From NCBI GenBank assembly GCA_947490265.1, contig CANLGQ010000004.1, forward strand, positions 1-41,333: DNA of 41,333 nt. Reading direction: 5' to 3'. Below, in pieces: positions 32,357 to 40,957 of this stretch. Both the position numbers and the translations under genes were made by a program. Each line of letters starts with the position of its first letter. The first letter of the stretch is position 1. A model generated the notes under the pieces. That model did no database searches, was not told the origin of the DNA, and saw only the letters and a program-made list of their open reading frames with translations. Origin of the DNA: Pseudomonadota bacterium. GTDB taxonomy: Bacteria > Myxococcota_A > UBA796 > GCA-2862545.

Positions 32357-32406
32357 TCGCCGCTGCACTGCGCCACGCGTCCCGGGCCGCTCGATAGGAG
32401 TTCGCC

Positions 32407-35019
32407 ATGAAGTTCGAGAAGTTCACCGTCAAGGCCCGGGAAGCCATCTCCGACGCGCAGCAGATGGCCGGGCGGCTCGGCAACCCGGAAATCCGGCCCG
32501 GACACCTGATGGCCGCCATGTTGTCCCAGGACGGGAGCGTGGTCCCGTCGATCCTGGGCCACTGCGGCCTGTCGGTCGAGACCATCGAGAACGAGGTCGC
32601 CCAGATCGTCGACGGCTACAGCAAGGTCTCCGGTGGCGCAAAGGCCGGCCTCGCCCGCGACTTCGACAGCGTGCTGGCGACCGCGGAGACCGAGTCGAAG
32701 AAGCACGGCGACAGCCACGTCGCGACCGAGATGTTCCTGCTGGCCATCACCATGGGCACCAGCAAGACCGCGCAGATGCTCAAGCGCTATGGGCTGACGC
32801 GCGAGAAGGTGGCGGAAGCCATCGAGGTGGTACGCGGCGGCCAGAAGGTGACGAGCGAAGACCCGGAGTCGCAATACGAATCGCTCAAGAAGTACTCGCG
32901 GGACATGACCCAGGACGCGATGGACGGAAAGCTCGATCCGGTCATCGGCCGCGACGACGAGATCCGGCGCGCGCTGCAGGTTCTCTCGCGCCGCACCAAG
33001 AACAACCCGGTGCTCATCGGCGACCCCGGCGTCGGAAAGACGGCGATCGTGGAGGGTATCGCCCAGCGGATCGCCGACGGCGACGTGCCGGAGTCGCTGC
33101 TCGGAAAGAAGGTGCTGGCCCTGGATCTGCCGGCGTTGCTGGCCGGTGCCAAGTACCGCGGCGAGTTCGAGGAGCGGCTGAAGGCGGTGCTGAAGGAGGT
33201 GGAGAGCAGCGCCGGGCGGGTGATCCTGTTCATCGACGAGCTCCACACGCTTGTGGGAGCCGGCAAGACTGAAGGGAGTATGGACGCCGGGAATATGCTG
33301 AAGCCGGCGCTCGCCCGCGGCCAGCTGCGCTGTATCGGGGCCACGACGCTCGACGAATACCGCAAGCACCTTGAAAAAGACAAGGCGTTGGAGCGGCGGT
33401 TCCAGCCGGTGCTGGTCGAGGAGCCCTCCGTCGAAAACACCATCGCCATTCTGCGCGGGATCAAGGAGAAATACGAGGCGCACCACGGGATCCGAATCAC
33501 CGACGAGGCCTGCGTGGCCGCCGCCGTGTTCTCGGATCGGTACATCTCCGATCGCCAGCTCCCCGACAAGGCCATCGACCTCATCGACGAGGCGGCGAGT
33601 CGGATCAAGATGGAGATCGAGAGCAAGCCGCTACTCATCGACCAGCTCGAGCGAAAGATCGGCGGACTCAGGGTCGAACTCCTCTCGGTGAAGCGCGACC
33701 TCGTGGACAAGAGCGCCCGCGAGCGAGCCCGGCACATCGACGAGCAGGTCGCCGAGCTCACCCACGAGCTCGACGGACTCAACGCCCGATGGAAGCTCGA
33801 GCGCGACGCCATCGAGCGGATGGCGCAGATCAAGGAGGAGATCGACGGGCTCGCCTTCGAGGGGGAGAAGGCCCAGCGGGCGGGGGACTTCGAACGGGCC
33901 AGCCGCATCATCTATGGCGAGCTCCCGGCGAAGCGCGCAGAGCTCGACGAGCGGGCGAAAGCGTTGGGCGAGCTTCAGAAAGACGGCGCGATGCTCTCCG
34001 AGGAGGTCACCGAAGAGGACATCGCCAAGGTCGTGGCGCGTTGGACCGGGATCCCGGTCAGTCGCCTGAAGGAGAGCGAGCAGGCGAAGCTCATGAAGAT
34101 GGAGGAACGCCTCCACCAGCGGGTGGTGGGCCAGCACGACGCGGTCGTCGCCACGTGCGACGCCGTCCGCCGCTCCCGGGCGGGGCTCCAAGACCCGAAT
34201 CGGCCGATTGGAAGCTTCCTCTTCCTGGGACCGACCGGCGTCGGCAAGACTGAGCTGGCCAAGGCCCTGGCCGAGTTCCTGTTCGACGACGACTCGGCCA
34301 TGGTGCGGATCGATATGTCCGAGTACATGGAAAAACACTCGGTTGCCCGCCTCATCGGCGCGCCCCCCGGCTACATCGGCTACGACGAGGGAGGCCAGCT
34401 CACCGAAGCGGTTCGGCGGCGTCCCTACTCGGTGATCCTGCTCGACGAGATCGAGAAGGCGCACCCCGATGTGTTCAACACCCTGCTCCAGGTCCTCGAC
34501 GACGGACGGCTGACCGACGGCAAGGGACGGCTCGTCGATTTCAAGAACGCGGTCATCATCATGACGAGCAACGTCGCGAGCCAGAAGATCATGGAGGCGG
34601 GAGGGGACCGGAAGCGGGCAATCGAGGCGGTCAATGCCGAGCTCATGCGGTCGTTCCGGCCCGAGTTCCTGAACCGGATCGACGACAAGATCATCTTCGA
34701 TCCGCTCACCCGACCGGACATGGACCACATCCTCGACATCCAGCTCAAGCGGGCCGGCAGTCTGCTGAAAACCCGCGATCTGAAGCTCGAAGTCACGAGC
34801 GAGGCCCGCACCGCGCTGGCCGACCTGGGCTTCGACCCGGCGTTCGGAGCGCGGCCGCTCAAGCGGGCGATCACCCAGTACTTGATGAACCCGCTGTCCA
34901 AGGAAATTGTGGGCGGAAGTTATCAGCCGGGCGATACCATTCAGGTGACGCTCGAGGGCGAGAGCACCCTCGCGTTCGAGCGTGTCCCCGCGCCCGAGAG
35001 CGCAGAACCAGCGGCGTAA
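32407..35019 (+). CDS. clpB: ClpB disaggregase (Hsp100 AAA+ chaperone)
   Basis: 870 residues, full-length ClpB, which with DnaK pulls polypeptides out of aggregates. In order: Clp N domain (1-145), first AAA+ module with Walker [14 protein letters not shown] (Lys211), pore loop [13 protein letters not shown] (Tyr250), Walker [15 protein letters not shown] (Glu278) and LERRFQPV; the M-domain coiled coil (about 405-525) that separates ClpB from ClpA and ClpC; second module with Walker [15 protein letters not shown] (Lys614), pore loop GYIGYDEGG and Walker [15 protein letters not shown]. There is no IGF/L loop expected for ClpP binding. AGGAG precedes the ATG. The next gene follows at 4 bases, so clpB probably heads the operon reaching to 40165. 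Confidence 0.97.
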   Translation: MKFEKFTVKAREAISDAQQMAGRLGNPEIRPGHLMAAMLSQDGSVVPSILGHCGLSVETIENEVAQIVDGYSKVSGGAKAGLARDFDSVLATAETESKKHGDSHVATEMFLLAITMGTSKTAQMLKRYGLTREKVAEAIEVVRGGQKVTSEDPESQYESLKKYSRDMTQDAMDGKLDPVIGRDDEIRRALQVLSRRTKNNPVLIGDPGVGKTAIVEGIAQRIADGDVPESLLGKKVLALDLPALLAGAKYRGEFEERLKAVLKEVESSAGRVILFIDELHTLVGAGKTEGSMDAGNMLKPALARGQLRCIGATTLDEYRKHLEKDKALERRFQPVLVEEPSVENTIAILRGIKEKYEAHHGIRITDEACVAAAVFSDRYISDRQLPDKAIDLIDEAASRIKMEIESKPLLIDQLERKIGGLRVELLSVKRDLVDKSARERARHIDEQVAELTHELDGLNARWKLERDAIERMAQIKEEIDGLAFEGEKAQRAGDFERASRIIYGELPAKRAELDERAKALGELQKDGAMLSEEVTEEDIAKVVARWTGIPVSRLKESEQAKLMKMEERLHQRVVGQHDAVVATCDAVRRSRAGLQDPNRPIGSFLFLGPTGVGKTELAKALAEFLFDDDSAMVRIDMSEYMEKHSVARLIGAPPGYIGYDEGGQLTEAVRRRPYSVILLDEIEKAHPDVFNTLLQVLDDGRLTDGKGRLVDFKNAVIIMTSNVASQKIMEAGGDRKRAIEAVNAELMRSFRPEFLNRIDDKIIFDPLTRPDMDHILDIQLKRAGSLLKTRDLKLEVTSEARTALADLGFDPAFGARPLKRAITQYLMNPLSKEIVGGSYQPGDTIQVTLEGESTLAFERVPAPESAEPAA

Positions 35020-35023
35020 CCCG

Positions 35024-35899
35024 ATGATCTTCGCACTCTTCCTGGCCGTTCAGTCCCTCGCCCAGGACCCGACGGCCCCGGCCGGTCGGCCCGGCACGGT
35101 CGCGCCCGACTTCAAGTGGTGGGAGCTCGAGCTCCTCTACGACCAGGGCAAGCACCAGGAGGGCCTCGGCCGAGTGAAGGCCCTCCGCGCCGAAAACCCA
35201 CAAGACGCCGACCTCGCCTGGCTCCAGGTGCGGTTCATGTTCGAGATCGCCGAGGGCGTGGGCCGGCTCGACCCGTCGTTCGACAAGATCGGCTGGTACA
35301 GCGAGATGCTCCGGGTGGCGAACCAAGGTTTGATGCTGGCCCCCGGGCAGCCGCACTTGCTTTATGCGCGGGGCATCGCCGCGGGGCGCCTCGGGACCAC
35401 CAAGGGCGTGTTGGCCTCCCTCGGGAGCGCGAAGTCCATCGAATCCGACTGGCTTCGGGCGGCGAATTCCGGCTTTGCCTACTCCTCGATCGGCGGGCAG
35501 GAGATCCTGCCGTGCGACGCGCACCTCACGCTCGCGATCTTCTATCGGCTGGTTCCCGATTGGTGGATCGTGCAGGTGCTCGCGGGCACGCGCGGCGACC
35601 TGCCCAAGTCGGTGAAGTACGCGCTCGATGCCGACAAGTGCGCCCCAGGGCGGATCTTGACCGTCAAAGAGCTCGGCGTCAGCCAGCTTTGCCTCGGTCA
35701 GGACACCGACGACGAGGCCATGCAGGCCGCCGGCATGGCCACGCTCCGCCGCGCGCTGGCCCTCCCGGCCACCAGCGACCAGACCGACGCCATGGACAAG
35801 CAGCACACCCGGATGTTGCTCGCCGATCCGACCCTCGCGTGCGAATACTCGCGCGACGGGCAGCAAGACCTCGACGAAAGCAAACTGCCGCCGAAGTGA
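35024..35899 (+). CDS. exported TPR protein, RMDN-like
   Basis: 291 residues from ATG 35024, 4 bases after clpB. The N-terminus MIFALFLAVQSLAQDP is a short signal peptide with likely cleavage after SLAQ. The rest is helical with TPR-like repeats: WWELELLYDQGKHQEGLGRV, ADLAWLQVRFMFEIAEG, MLRVANQGLMLAPGQPHLLY, ARGIAAGRLGTTKGVLASLG and SVKYALDADKCAPG. The segment GRLGTTKGVLASLGSAKSI recalls the bacterial relatives of the regulator-of-microtubule-dynamics (RMDN) TPR family. Three Cys (about 165, 207, 223) could form a disulphide in the periplasm. Its stop overlaps the next start (GTGA). It probably serves as a protein-binding partner; its target is unknown. Confidence 0.7.
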   Translation: MIFALFLAVQSLAQDPTAPAGRPGTVAPDFKWWELELLYDQGKHQEGLGRVKALRAENPQDADLAWLQVRFMFEIAEGVGRLDPSFDKIGWYSEMLRVANQGLMLAPGQPHLLYARGIAAGRLGTTKGVLASLGSAKSIESDWLRAANSGFAYSSIGGQEILPCDAHLTLAIFYRLVPDWWIVQVLAGTRGDLPKSVKYALDADKCAPGRILTVKELGVSQLCLGQDTDDEAMQAAGMATLRRALALPATSDQTDAMDKQHTRMLLADPTLACEYSRDGQQDLDESKLPPK

Positions 35900-36930
35900 C
35901 CTCGGGCTTTCTCGTCTCCCCGCGGTGGGACGGCGCGTTCATCCTGGGACCGCCGCTCCTGTGTGCCGCGCTCTCGCTCGCCATCCCGCCGGGGGTCGAG
36001 GGCGGATTCGCCGCTTGGCTGCTCCTCGTCGTCGCGATCGATGTCGCCCACGTGTGGTCCACGCTGTACCGCACCTGGCTCGACCCCGTGGAGCGATCGT
36101 CCCGACAGACCCTCTTGATCGCCACCCCTTTGGTGGCTGCCGCCGGCTGCATCAGCCTGTCGGTCGCGGCGCCCACGTGGTTCTGGACCGCGCTGGCCTA
36201 CCTGGCGGTGTTCCACTTCCTCCGTCAGCCGATCGGCTTTGCCGCGCTCTATCGCCTCCGCGCCGGTCTTCCGCCCCGAGATGCGGAGGCCCGACTCGAG
36301 CGGGTGGCGCTGACCGCCCTCATGCTCGGTCCGGTGATCTGGTGGCACAGTCGCCTGCCTCGGCCCTTCGCATGGTTTACGGCCGATGACTTCCTGGTCG
36401 GCCTCCCGGCGCCAGTCGGCGACGCCGCGCTCGCGGTCGCGGCCGCGCTCGGGATCGCCTGGGCAGCCGCGCGTTGGCGCTCCCGCCGACGGAACCCGGG
36501 TGGCGACCTGTGGGTGTTGGGCACTGCAGCGACGTGGTGGATCGGCATCGTCTTCGCACGGTCTGACCTGGCGTTTACCCTAACGAACGTCGTCGCCCAC
36601 GGGATCCCGTACCTGGCACTCGTCGGGTGGGTCGGAGGGCGCCGGTGGGCCACGGTGCCCCCGGGACCCGCCCGCGCGGCCTGGTTTTCCGGGCCCGGCT
36701 GGCTCGCGTTCGCGATCGTCCCACTGGTCTTCGCGATCGGCGAGGAGTGGCTCTGGGAGGGCCTTGTGTGGGGCGAGAACGCCCTTTCCTCGACCTCCTT
36801 GCGCCTGGCGATCGGGTTCCTGGCCGTGCCCCAGGTCACCCACTACCTCCTCGACGGCTTCCTCTGGAAGCTCGGCCCGTCGAACCCGACGTTGCAGGCG
36901 GCAGTGTCCGGCGCTAGGGGGACCGGGTGA
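35896..36930 (+). CDS. polytopic membrane protein with conserved-looking His motifs
   Basis: 344 residues starting at GTG 35896, overlapping the previous stop. About eight or nine hydrophobic helices are visible. Histidines sit at helix ends in recurring contexts: AIDVAHVWSTLYRTWLDP, LAVFHFLRQPIGFAALYR, VIWWHSRLPRPFAWF, LTNVVAHGIPYLALVGW and VPQVTHYLLDGFLWK. Such a pattern recalls membrane metalloenzymes (desaturase- or Brp/Blh-like), but no family assignment is possible. The gene sits between an exported TPR protein and an exported TldD homologue, with overlapping stop and start codons on both sides, so it is likely part of the same envelope function. No signal peptide beyond the first membrane segment. 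Confidence 0.7.
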   Translation: MTSGFLVSPRWDGAFILGPPLLCAALSLAIPPGVEGGFAAWLLLVVAIDVAHVWSTLYRTWLDPVERSSRQTLLIATPLVAAAGCISLSVAAPTWFWTALAYLAVFHFLRQPIGFAALYRLRAGLPPRDAEARLERVALTALMLGPVIWWHSRLPRPFAWFTADDFLVGLPAPVGDAALAVAAALGIAWAAARWRSRRRNPGGDLWVLGTAATWWIGIVFARSDLAFTLTNVVAHGIPYLALVGWVGGRRWATVPPGPARAAWFSGPGWLAFAIVPLVFAIGEEWLWEGLVWGENALSSTSLRLAIGFLAVPQVTHYLLDGFLWKLGPSNPTLQAAVSGARGTG

Positions 36931-38579
36931 TGCTCCTTTTGACGACGCTGTGCTGGGCCGACGAGCCCGATCCCGTCCTCACCGCCGTCGTGGCCGAGCT
37001 CGACCGCGCCAGCGCTCAATTGGCCGGGATCGACCACCCGCCGTACTACCTCGGCATCGAGGTCACCGAGTCGGAGAGCCTGTCGCTCATGGCGGAAGAC
37101 GGCGCGCTGTACACCGTTCGACCGGGGCATTTCCGCCGGCTCGACGTCGACGCCCGGGTCGGCTCCCCGGCGCTGGACAGCACCCACGCCCTTCGCTCGA
37201 GCACCGACGACAACAACCGGAACGGCCGGAGCCTGACCCTCGGCGGCGACGTGCCGTCGCTCCAACGCGGGTTGTGGCGCGAGATCGACGATAGCGTGCG
37301 CGCGGCCCGGGCCCGGTGGGCCAAGGTGGAAGCCGATCGGCAGACCCTCGTCGCCGAAGACGCAGGGCCGGATCTCGCGCCGCTGACCAGCGTGCCGGTA
37401 TCCCTGGCGCCGCTCCAGCAGCTCGCGTTCGAGGCGGGTCCTTGGGAGGATCGCCTGCGGCGGGCGTCCGCCGTGCTCGCCACCCCGGCGGTCCGCGATG
37501 GGTCGGTCAGCTTGACCGCAGCCGTCGAGACCCGATGGCTCGCGAGCACCGAGGGAGTGCGGATCCGGGATCAAGCGGTCGAGTACCGGCTCGGGGTCAC
37601 CGCCGACACCCTCGCCGCCGACGGCACGGTCATCTCGCTCTACCGCAGCTGGCAAGGCCCCTCCCCGGCCGCCTTGCCCGACGAAGCCGAACTCCTCGCC
37701 GGGGCCCGCGCGCTCGCCGACCAGCTCGCCGCCCTCGACGCCGCCCCGGAGCAAGATCCGTACACCGGCCCCGTCGTCCTCTCAGACCGGGCGGCCGGGG
37801 TGTTCTTCCACGAGATCTTCGGTCATCGGATGGAGGGGCACCGGCTGAAGCGGGTCGACAACGCCCAGACGTTCAAGGACATGGTGGGAGTCGCCGTCCT
37901 CCCGACCTTCCTGTCGGTGGTCGACGACCCCACGCGCGCGGACTTCGCCGGCGTGCCCCTGCGCGGCCACTATCGGTTCGACGACGAGGGCGTGCCGGCC
38001 GAGGCCGTCCCCCTCGTCGACAGCGGGATCCTCAAGGGCTTCCTCCAGAGCCGGTCGCCCCACGAAACCGGCATCCCGAGCAATGGACACGGGCGTGGGG
38101 AACCCGGAAAGCGGGCGGTGGCCCGGCAGGGGAACCTGATCGTCACCGCGTCGCGCTCGGTGACCGAGCCGGCGCTCCGGGCCGCGCTGATCGAGGCGGT
38201 GCGTTCAGCAGGCCTCCCCTATGGCCTGTGGATCGACGAGATCCAGGGCGGGTTCACCTACACCGACCGGGGCATCCCCAACGCGTTTCAGGTCAACGTG
38301 CTCCTCGCCCGCCGGATCTGGGCCGATGGCCGGCCCGACGAGCTGGTGCGGGGGATCGACCTGATCGGGACCCCGCTCGTCGCCTTCTCGCGCATCGCGC
38401 TGGCCGGCCCCACGGCCGAGGTGTTCAACGGGTCGTGTGGCGCCGAGTCCGGGTGGGTGCCGGTGTCGGCCGTCGCCCCGGCCCTTCTGATCAGCCACGT
38501 CGAAACCCAGCGGAAGCGCAAGGGCCAGAACACGCCACCGGTCCTCCCCGGCCCGATCGCCGCCGAGAAAAACCCGTGA
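36930..38579 (+). CDS. TldD-type metalloprotease with signal peptide
   Basis: 549 residues from ATG 36930 (TGATG with the upstream stop); the adjacent GTG 36927 is also possible. TldD/PmbA proteins form heterodimeric zinc peptidases that degrade unfolded peptides and mature RiPPs or CcdA. The zinc site is complete: FFHEIFGHRMEGHRLKR gives HExxxH (His294, Glu295, His299), and NGSCGAESGWVPVS gives the third ligand Cys503, as in E. coli TldD. The N-terminus MLLLTTLCWADEPDP looks like a short cleavable signal peptide, unlike cytosolic TldD, and the first 270 residues are longer than usual with an inserted acidic/polar region. It is coupled with the TldE-like gene by GTGA. Extracytoplasmic location is inferred. 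Confidence 0.85.
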   Translation: MLLLTTLCWADEPDPVLTAVVAELDRASAQLAGIDHPPYYLGIEVTESESLSLMAEDGALYTVRPGHFRRLDVDARVGSPALDSTHALRSSTDDNNRNGRSLTLGGDVPSLQRGLWREIDDSVRAARARWAKVEADRQTLVAEDAGPDLAPLTSVPVSLAPLQQLAFEAGPWEDRLRRASAVLATPAVRDGSVSLTAAVETRWLASTEGVRIRDQAVEYRLGVTADTLAADGTVISLYRSWQGPSPAALPDEAELLAGARALADQLAALDAAPEQDPYTGPVVLSDRAAGVFFHEIFGHRMEGHRLKRVDNAQTFKDMVGVAVLPTFLSVVDDPTRADFAGVPLRGHYRFDDEGVPAEAVPLVDSGILKGFLQSRSPHETGIPSNGHGRGEPGKRAVARQGNLIVTASRSVTEPALRAALIEAVRSAGLPYGLWIDEIQGGFTYTDRGIPNAFQVNVLLARRIWADGRPDELVRGIDLIGTPLVAFSRIALAGPTAEVFNGSCGAESGWVPVSAVAPALLISHVETQRKRKGQNTPPVLPGPIAAEKNP

Positions 38580-40165
38580 TCGCGATCCTCTCGACGCTGG
38601 CCTGGGGGGGCGACGTCCTCCCCGAGCGCCTCGCCCACTGGGCGGAGATCGCCACCCACGACCTCGCGATCGACGAGATCCACCCCTATCGCGCGATCCT
38701 GCTCACCGACGACGTCGAGTCCTGGCGCGTCGAGGCCGAGTTCGGCTTCCTGATCTCCGAGGGCGGTGGCCGCAGCCGGCCCACCCGCGTCGAGGTGATC
38801 CTCGGCGACGACACCCTGTCGTCCGCCCGGTTTCGCGGGGGTCGCACGGTGGCGTCCCCCTCGCTCCCGATCGACGACCTGGCGCTGGCGATCGACCGCG
38901 ACCTGTGGCTCTCGACCGACGCAAGCTTCAAGGGCGCCGTCCAGCAGCTCGAGCTGAAGCGACAGGCGGTTGCTCAGCTCGGAAGCCCCTATCCACCGGA
39001 TCGCACTGCAGCCCTCCCGGTGGTTTCCGAGCCCGTCGTCCCGGTGGTCCCCCCCGACGCAGCGCTCCTGAGGCAGGTCGCCCTCGGGGGTTCGGCGCGC
39101 TTCGCCGCCCATCCCGGGCTGCGGGGTGGGCGCGTGGAGGCGTTCGCCAGCAGCGGGCGGGCGATCCTCGCGACCTCAGACGGCACGCGGGTGATCACCC
39201 CGCAGGGCTACGTCACGGTCTACGCGTGGTGCGATGTGCAGCGCGAAGACGGCGTCGCCCCGTACGCGTCTCGCCAGTGGGTGGCGCGAACCCCGGCCGA
39301 CCTCCCGTCGATCGCGGTGATCAACGCCGAGCTCGACGCGCTGGCCGAGAGCGTACTCCGGCGCGCCCAGGCGCCCATCGTGGACTACTACGAAGGTCCG
39401 GTTGTTTTCGAGGGTCAGGCCGCCGCGGCGCTGTTCCGGTCGCTGGTCGTCCCGGAGATCGCCGGAACCCCGCCGGAACCCGCCCCCGGCCGCACCTATG
39501 CCCAGCTCACCCGCACCGGACCGCGGGTCGGGCGCCAGCTCCTCCCGGCGGGCTGGCGGGTCGAGGACGATCCCGAGCGCTCGCCGTTCGCGCCCGACAC
39601 CGACCGGCAGGGGGTCCCGACCGGCCGGGTCTCCCTGATCGAGAATGGCAAGGTCGATCACCTGCTCATGAACGACGTCCCCCGAGCGGATCTCTCGGGT
39701 TCGACGGGCAATGCCCGCGGCTACTCCGGCGATGCGTGGAGCGCCCGCCCGTGGCATCTGGTGGTCGCGCCGGCGAAAGACCTGTCCGACCCGGCTTTCG
39801 ACAAAGCGGTGCACCGCGCCCAGGTCGCCGCAGGGCTCGACCGCGTGCTGATCGTCCGCCGGCTGACCCGCCAGGCCGGCGAAGGCGCGCTCCCCTCGGT
39901 GGCCGACGCCGTGTGGCGGCGCGCCGACGGGACGGAAGAGCCCGTCCTGACCCTGGAGTTCCAGGGGGCCGACCGCCGCTTGCTGCGGGACATCAGCGCC
40001 GCGAGCGGCACGCACACCGGGACCTGGCTGCAAGGGGTCAACGCCACCACGAACGGGCTCCCGACCGGGAGCACCACCCCCGAGCGGATCCTGGTCACCC
40101 AGTTGGAGGCCGTCTTCCCTGGAACCTCCTCAGAACCAGCGCTCTACCCCCCACCGACCCGCTAG
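38576..40165 (+). CDS. TldE/PmbA-like partner protein lacking zinc ligands, exported
   Basis: 529 residues from GTG 38576, overlapping the TldD gene stop. It aligns in layout with its neighbour: a signal-like start (MIAILSTLAWGGDVLPERL), a mixed N-terminal half, and a PmbA-like C-terminal half beginning at YYEGPVVFEGQAAAALFRSL. At the place of HExxxH the sequence is LFRSLVVPEIAG, without His, and no terminal Cys ligand is seen, as in TldE (PmbA), the non-catalytic subunit. GRVSLIENGKVDHLLMNDVP and GNARGYSGDAWSARP correspond to TldD-family C-terminal strands and the peptide-binding strip. It is most likely the partner of the preceding protein in a heterodimer. It ends 16 bases from the convergent hydratase gene. 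Confidence 0.78.
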   Translation: MIAILSTLAWGGDVLPERLAHWAEIATHDLAIDEIHPYRAILLTDDVESWRVEAEFGFLISEGGGRSRPTRVEVILGDDTLSSARFRGGRTVASPSLPIDDLALAIDRDLWLSTDASFKGAVQQLELKRQAVAQLGSPYPPDRTAALPVVSEPVVPVVPPDAALLRQVALGGSARFAAHPGLRGGRVEAFASSGRAILATSDGTRVITPQGYVTVYAWCDVQREDGVAPYASRQWVARTPADLPSIAVINAELDALAESVLRRAQAPIVDYYEGPVVFEGQAAAALFRSLVVPEIAGTPPEPAPGRTYAQLTRTGPRVGRQLLPAGWRVEDDPERSPFAPDTDRQGVPTGRVSLIENGKVDHLLMNDVPRADLSGSTGNARGYSGDAWSARPWHLVVAPAKDLSDPAFDKAVHRAQVAAGLDRVLIVRRLTRQAGEGALPSVADAVWRRADGTEEPVLTLEFQGADRRLLRDISAASGTHTGTWLQGVNATTNGLPTGSTTPERILVTQLEAVFPGTSSEPALYPPPTR

Positions 40166-40181
40166 GGGCGGCCGGTTCCCC

Positions 40182-40880
40182 TCACCGCCGGGTGAGAAAC
40201 CCGCGGATGCGATCCTTGATCGCCGCCGAGGTCCACACCGGCAGGACCTCGTCCACGAACCGGCGCTCCTCCGCCGCGGTGGGCTCGTAGCTCCGTAGAT
40301 CCCGTTTCGTGGCCGCATAGGCCTCGCGGGGATGCGCCGCCAGAGCGCCCAACCGCTCCCGAGCCCGGGCCACCGGATCGCCCGACAGCTCGTCCACGAA
40401 GCCCAAGCGGAGCGCCCCCGCCGGGTCGTGCAGCGCGCCACCGAGCACCACCTCGTCCAGGTGGGCGGGCGAGATCCGGGCCTGCACCAGCCGCAACAGG
40501 GCCGGCGGAAAGCGAAGGCCGAGCGCCACCTCGTTGAGCCCGATGCGCGCCCGCGGGTGGTCGGTCGCGACCCGCACGTCGCAGCACATGGCCACCAGGC
40601 AACCTCCGGCGATGGCGTGGCCGTTGACCGCCGCAGCGGTGGGGCCATCATGGAGGTACAACGCGCGCAAGAGCCCTTCCAAAGCGTGAAGGAACCCGAG
40701 CATGGCCTCGGTGTCGGCCGCGAGGACCTCCGCGAGGTTCAGACCGGCGGAGAACGCGTCTCCTTCGCCGGTGACGAGGAGCGGTTGGCCCGCGGCGGCC
40801 TGGATCTGGCGCGTGAGGTCGGCCATCAGCGCGACCCCGAGCGCGTTCTTTCCTGGCCCTGACAACCGGATCTCGACCAC
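40182..40880 (-). CDS. enoyl-CoA hydratase/isomerase family protein
   Basis: 232 residues of the crotonase fold. The oxyanion-hole elements are EGDAFSAGLNLAEVLA and AVNGHAIAGGCLVAMCCDVR; the acid/base positions appear kept in RIGLNEVALGLRFPP (Glu) and HLDEVVLGGALHDPAGALRL (Glu). The C-terminus AIKDRIRGFLTRR is the usual closing helix. Two GTG codons compete: GGAGG overlaps the first (40886) and stands 5 bases before the second (40880), so the second is used. Hydration of a 2-enoyl-CoA is possible, but crotonases also do isomerase, hydrolase and decarboxylase chemistry, and the context does not help. Confidence 0.85.
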   Translation of the reverse strand: MVEIRLSGPGKNALGVALMADLTRQIQAAAGQPLLVTGEGDAFSAGLNLAEVLAADTEAMLGFLHALEGLLRALYLHDGPTAAAVNGHAIAGGCLVAMCCDVRVATDHPRARIGLNEVALGLRFPPALLRLVQARISPAHLDEVVLGGALHDPAGALRLGFVDELSGDPVARARERLGALAAHPREAYAATKRDLRSYEPTAAEERRFVDEVLPVWTSAAIKDRIRGFLTRR

Positions 40881-40957
40881 GGACACCTCCGACAGCCGCC
40901 CTATCCGCCGTGCCGACGCCCCGCGCGCCGGGCTGGCAGGTTGGTTACGTCGATCTC

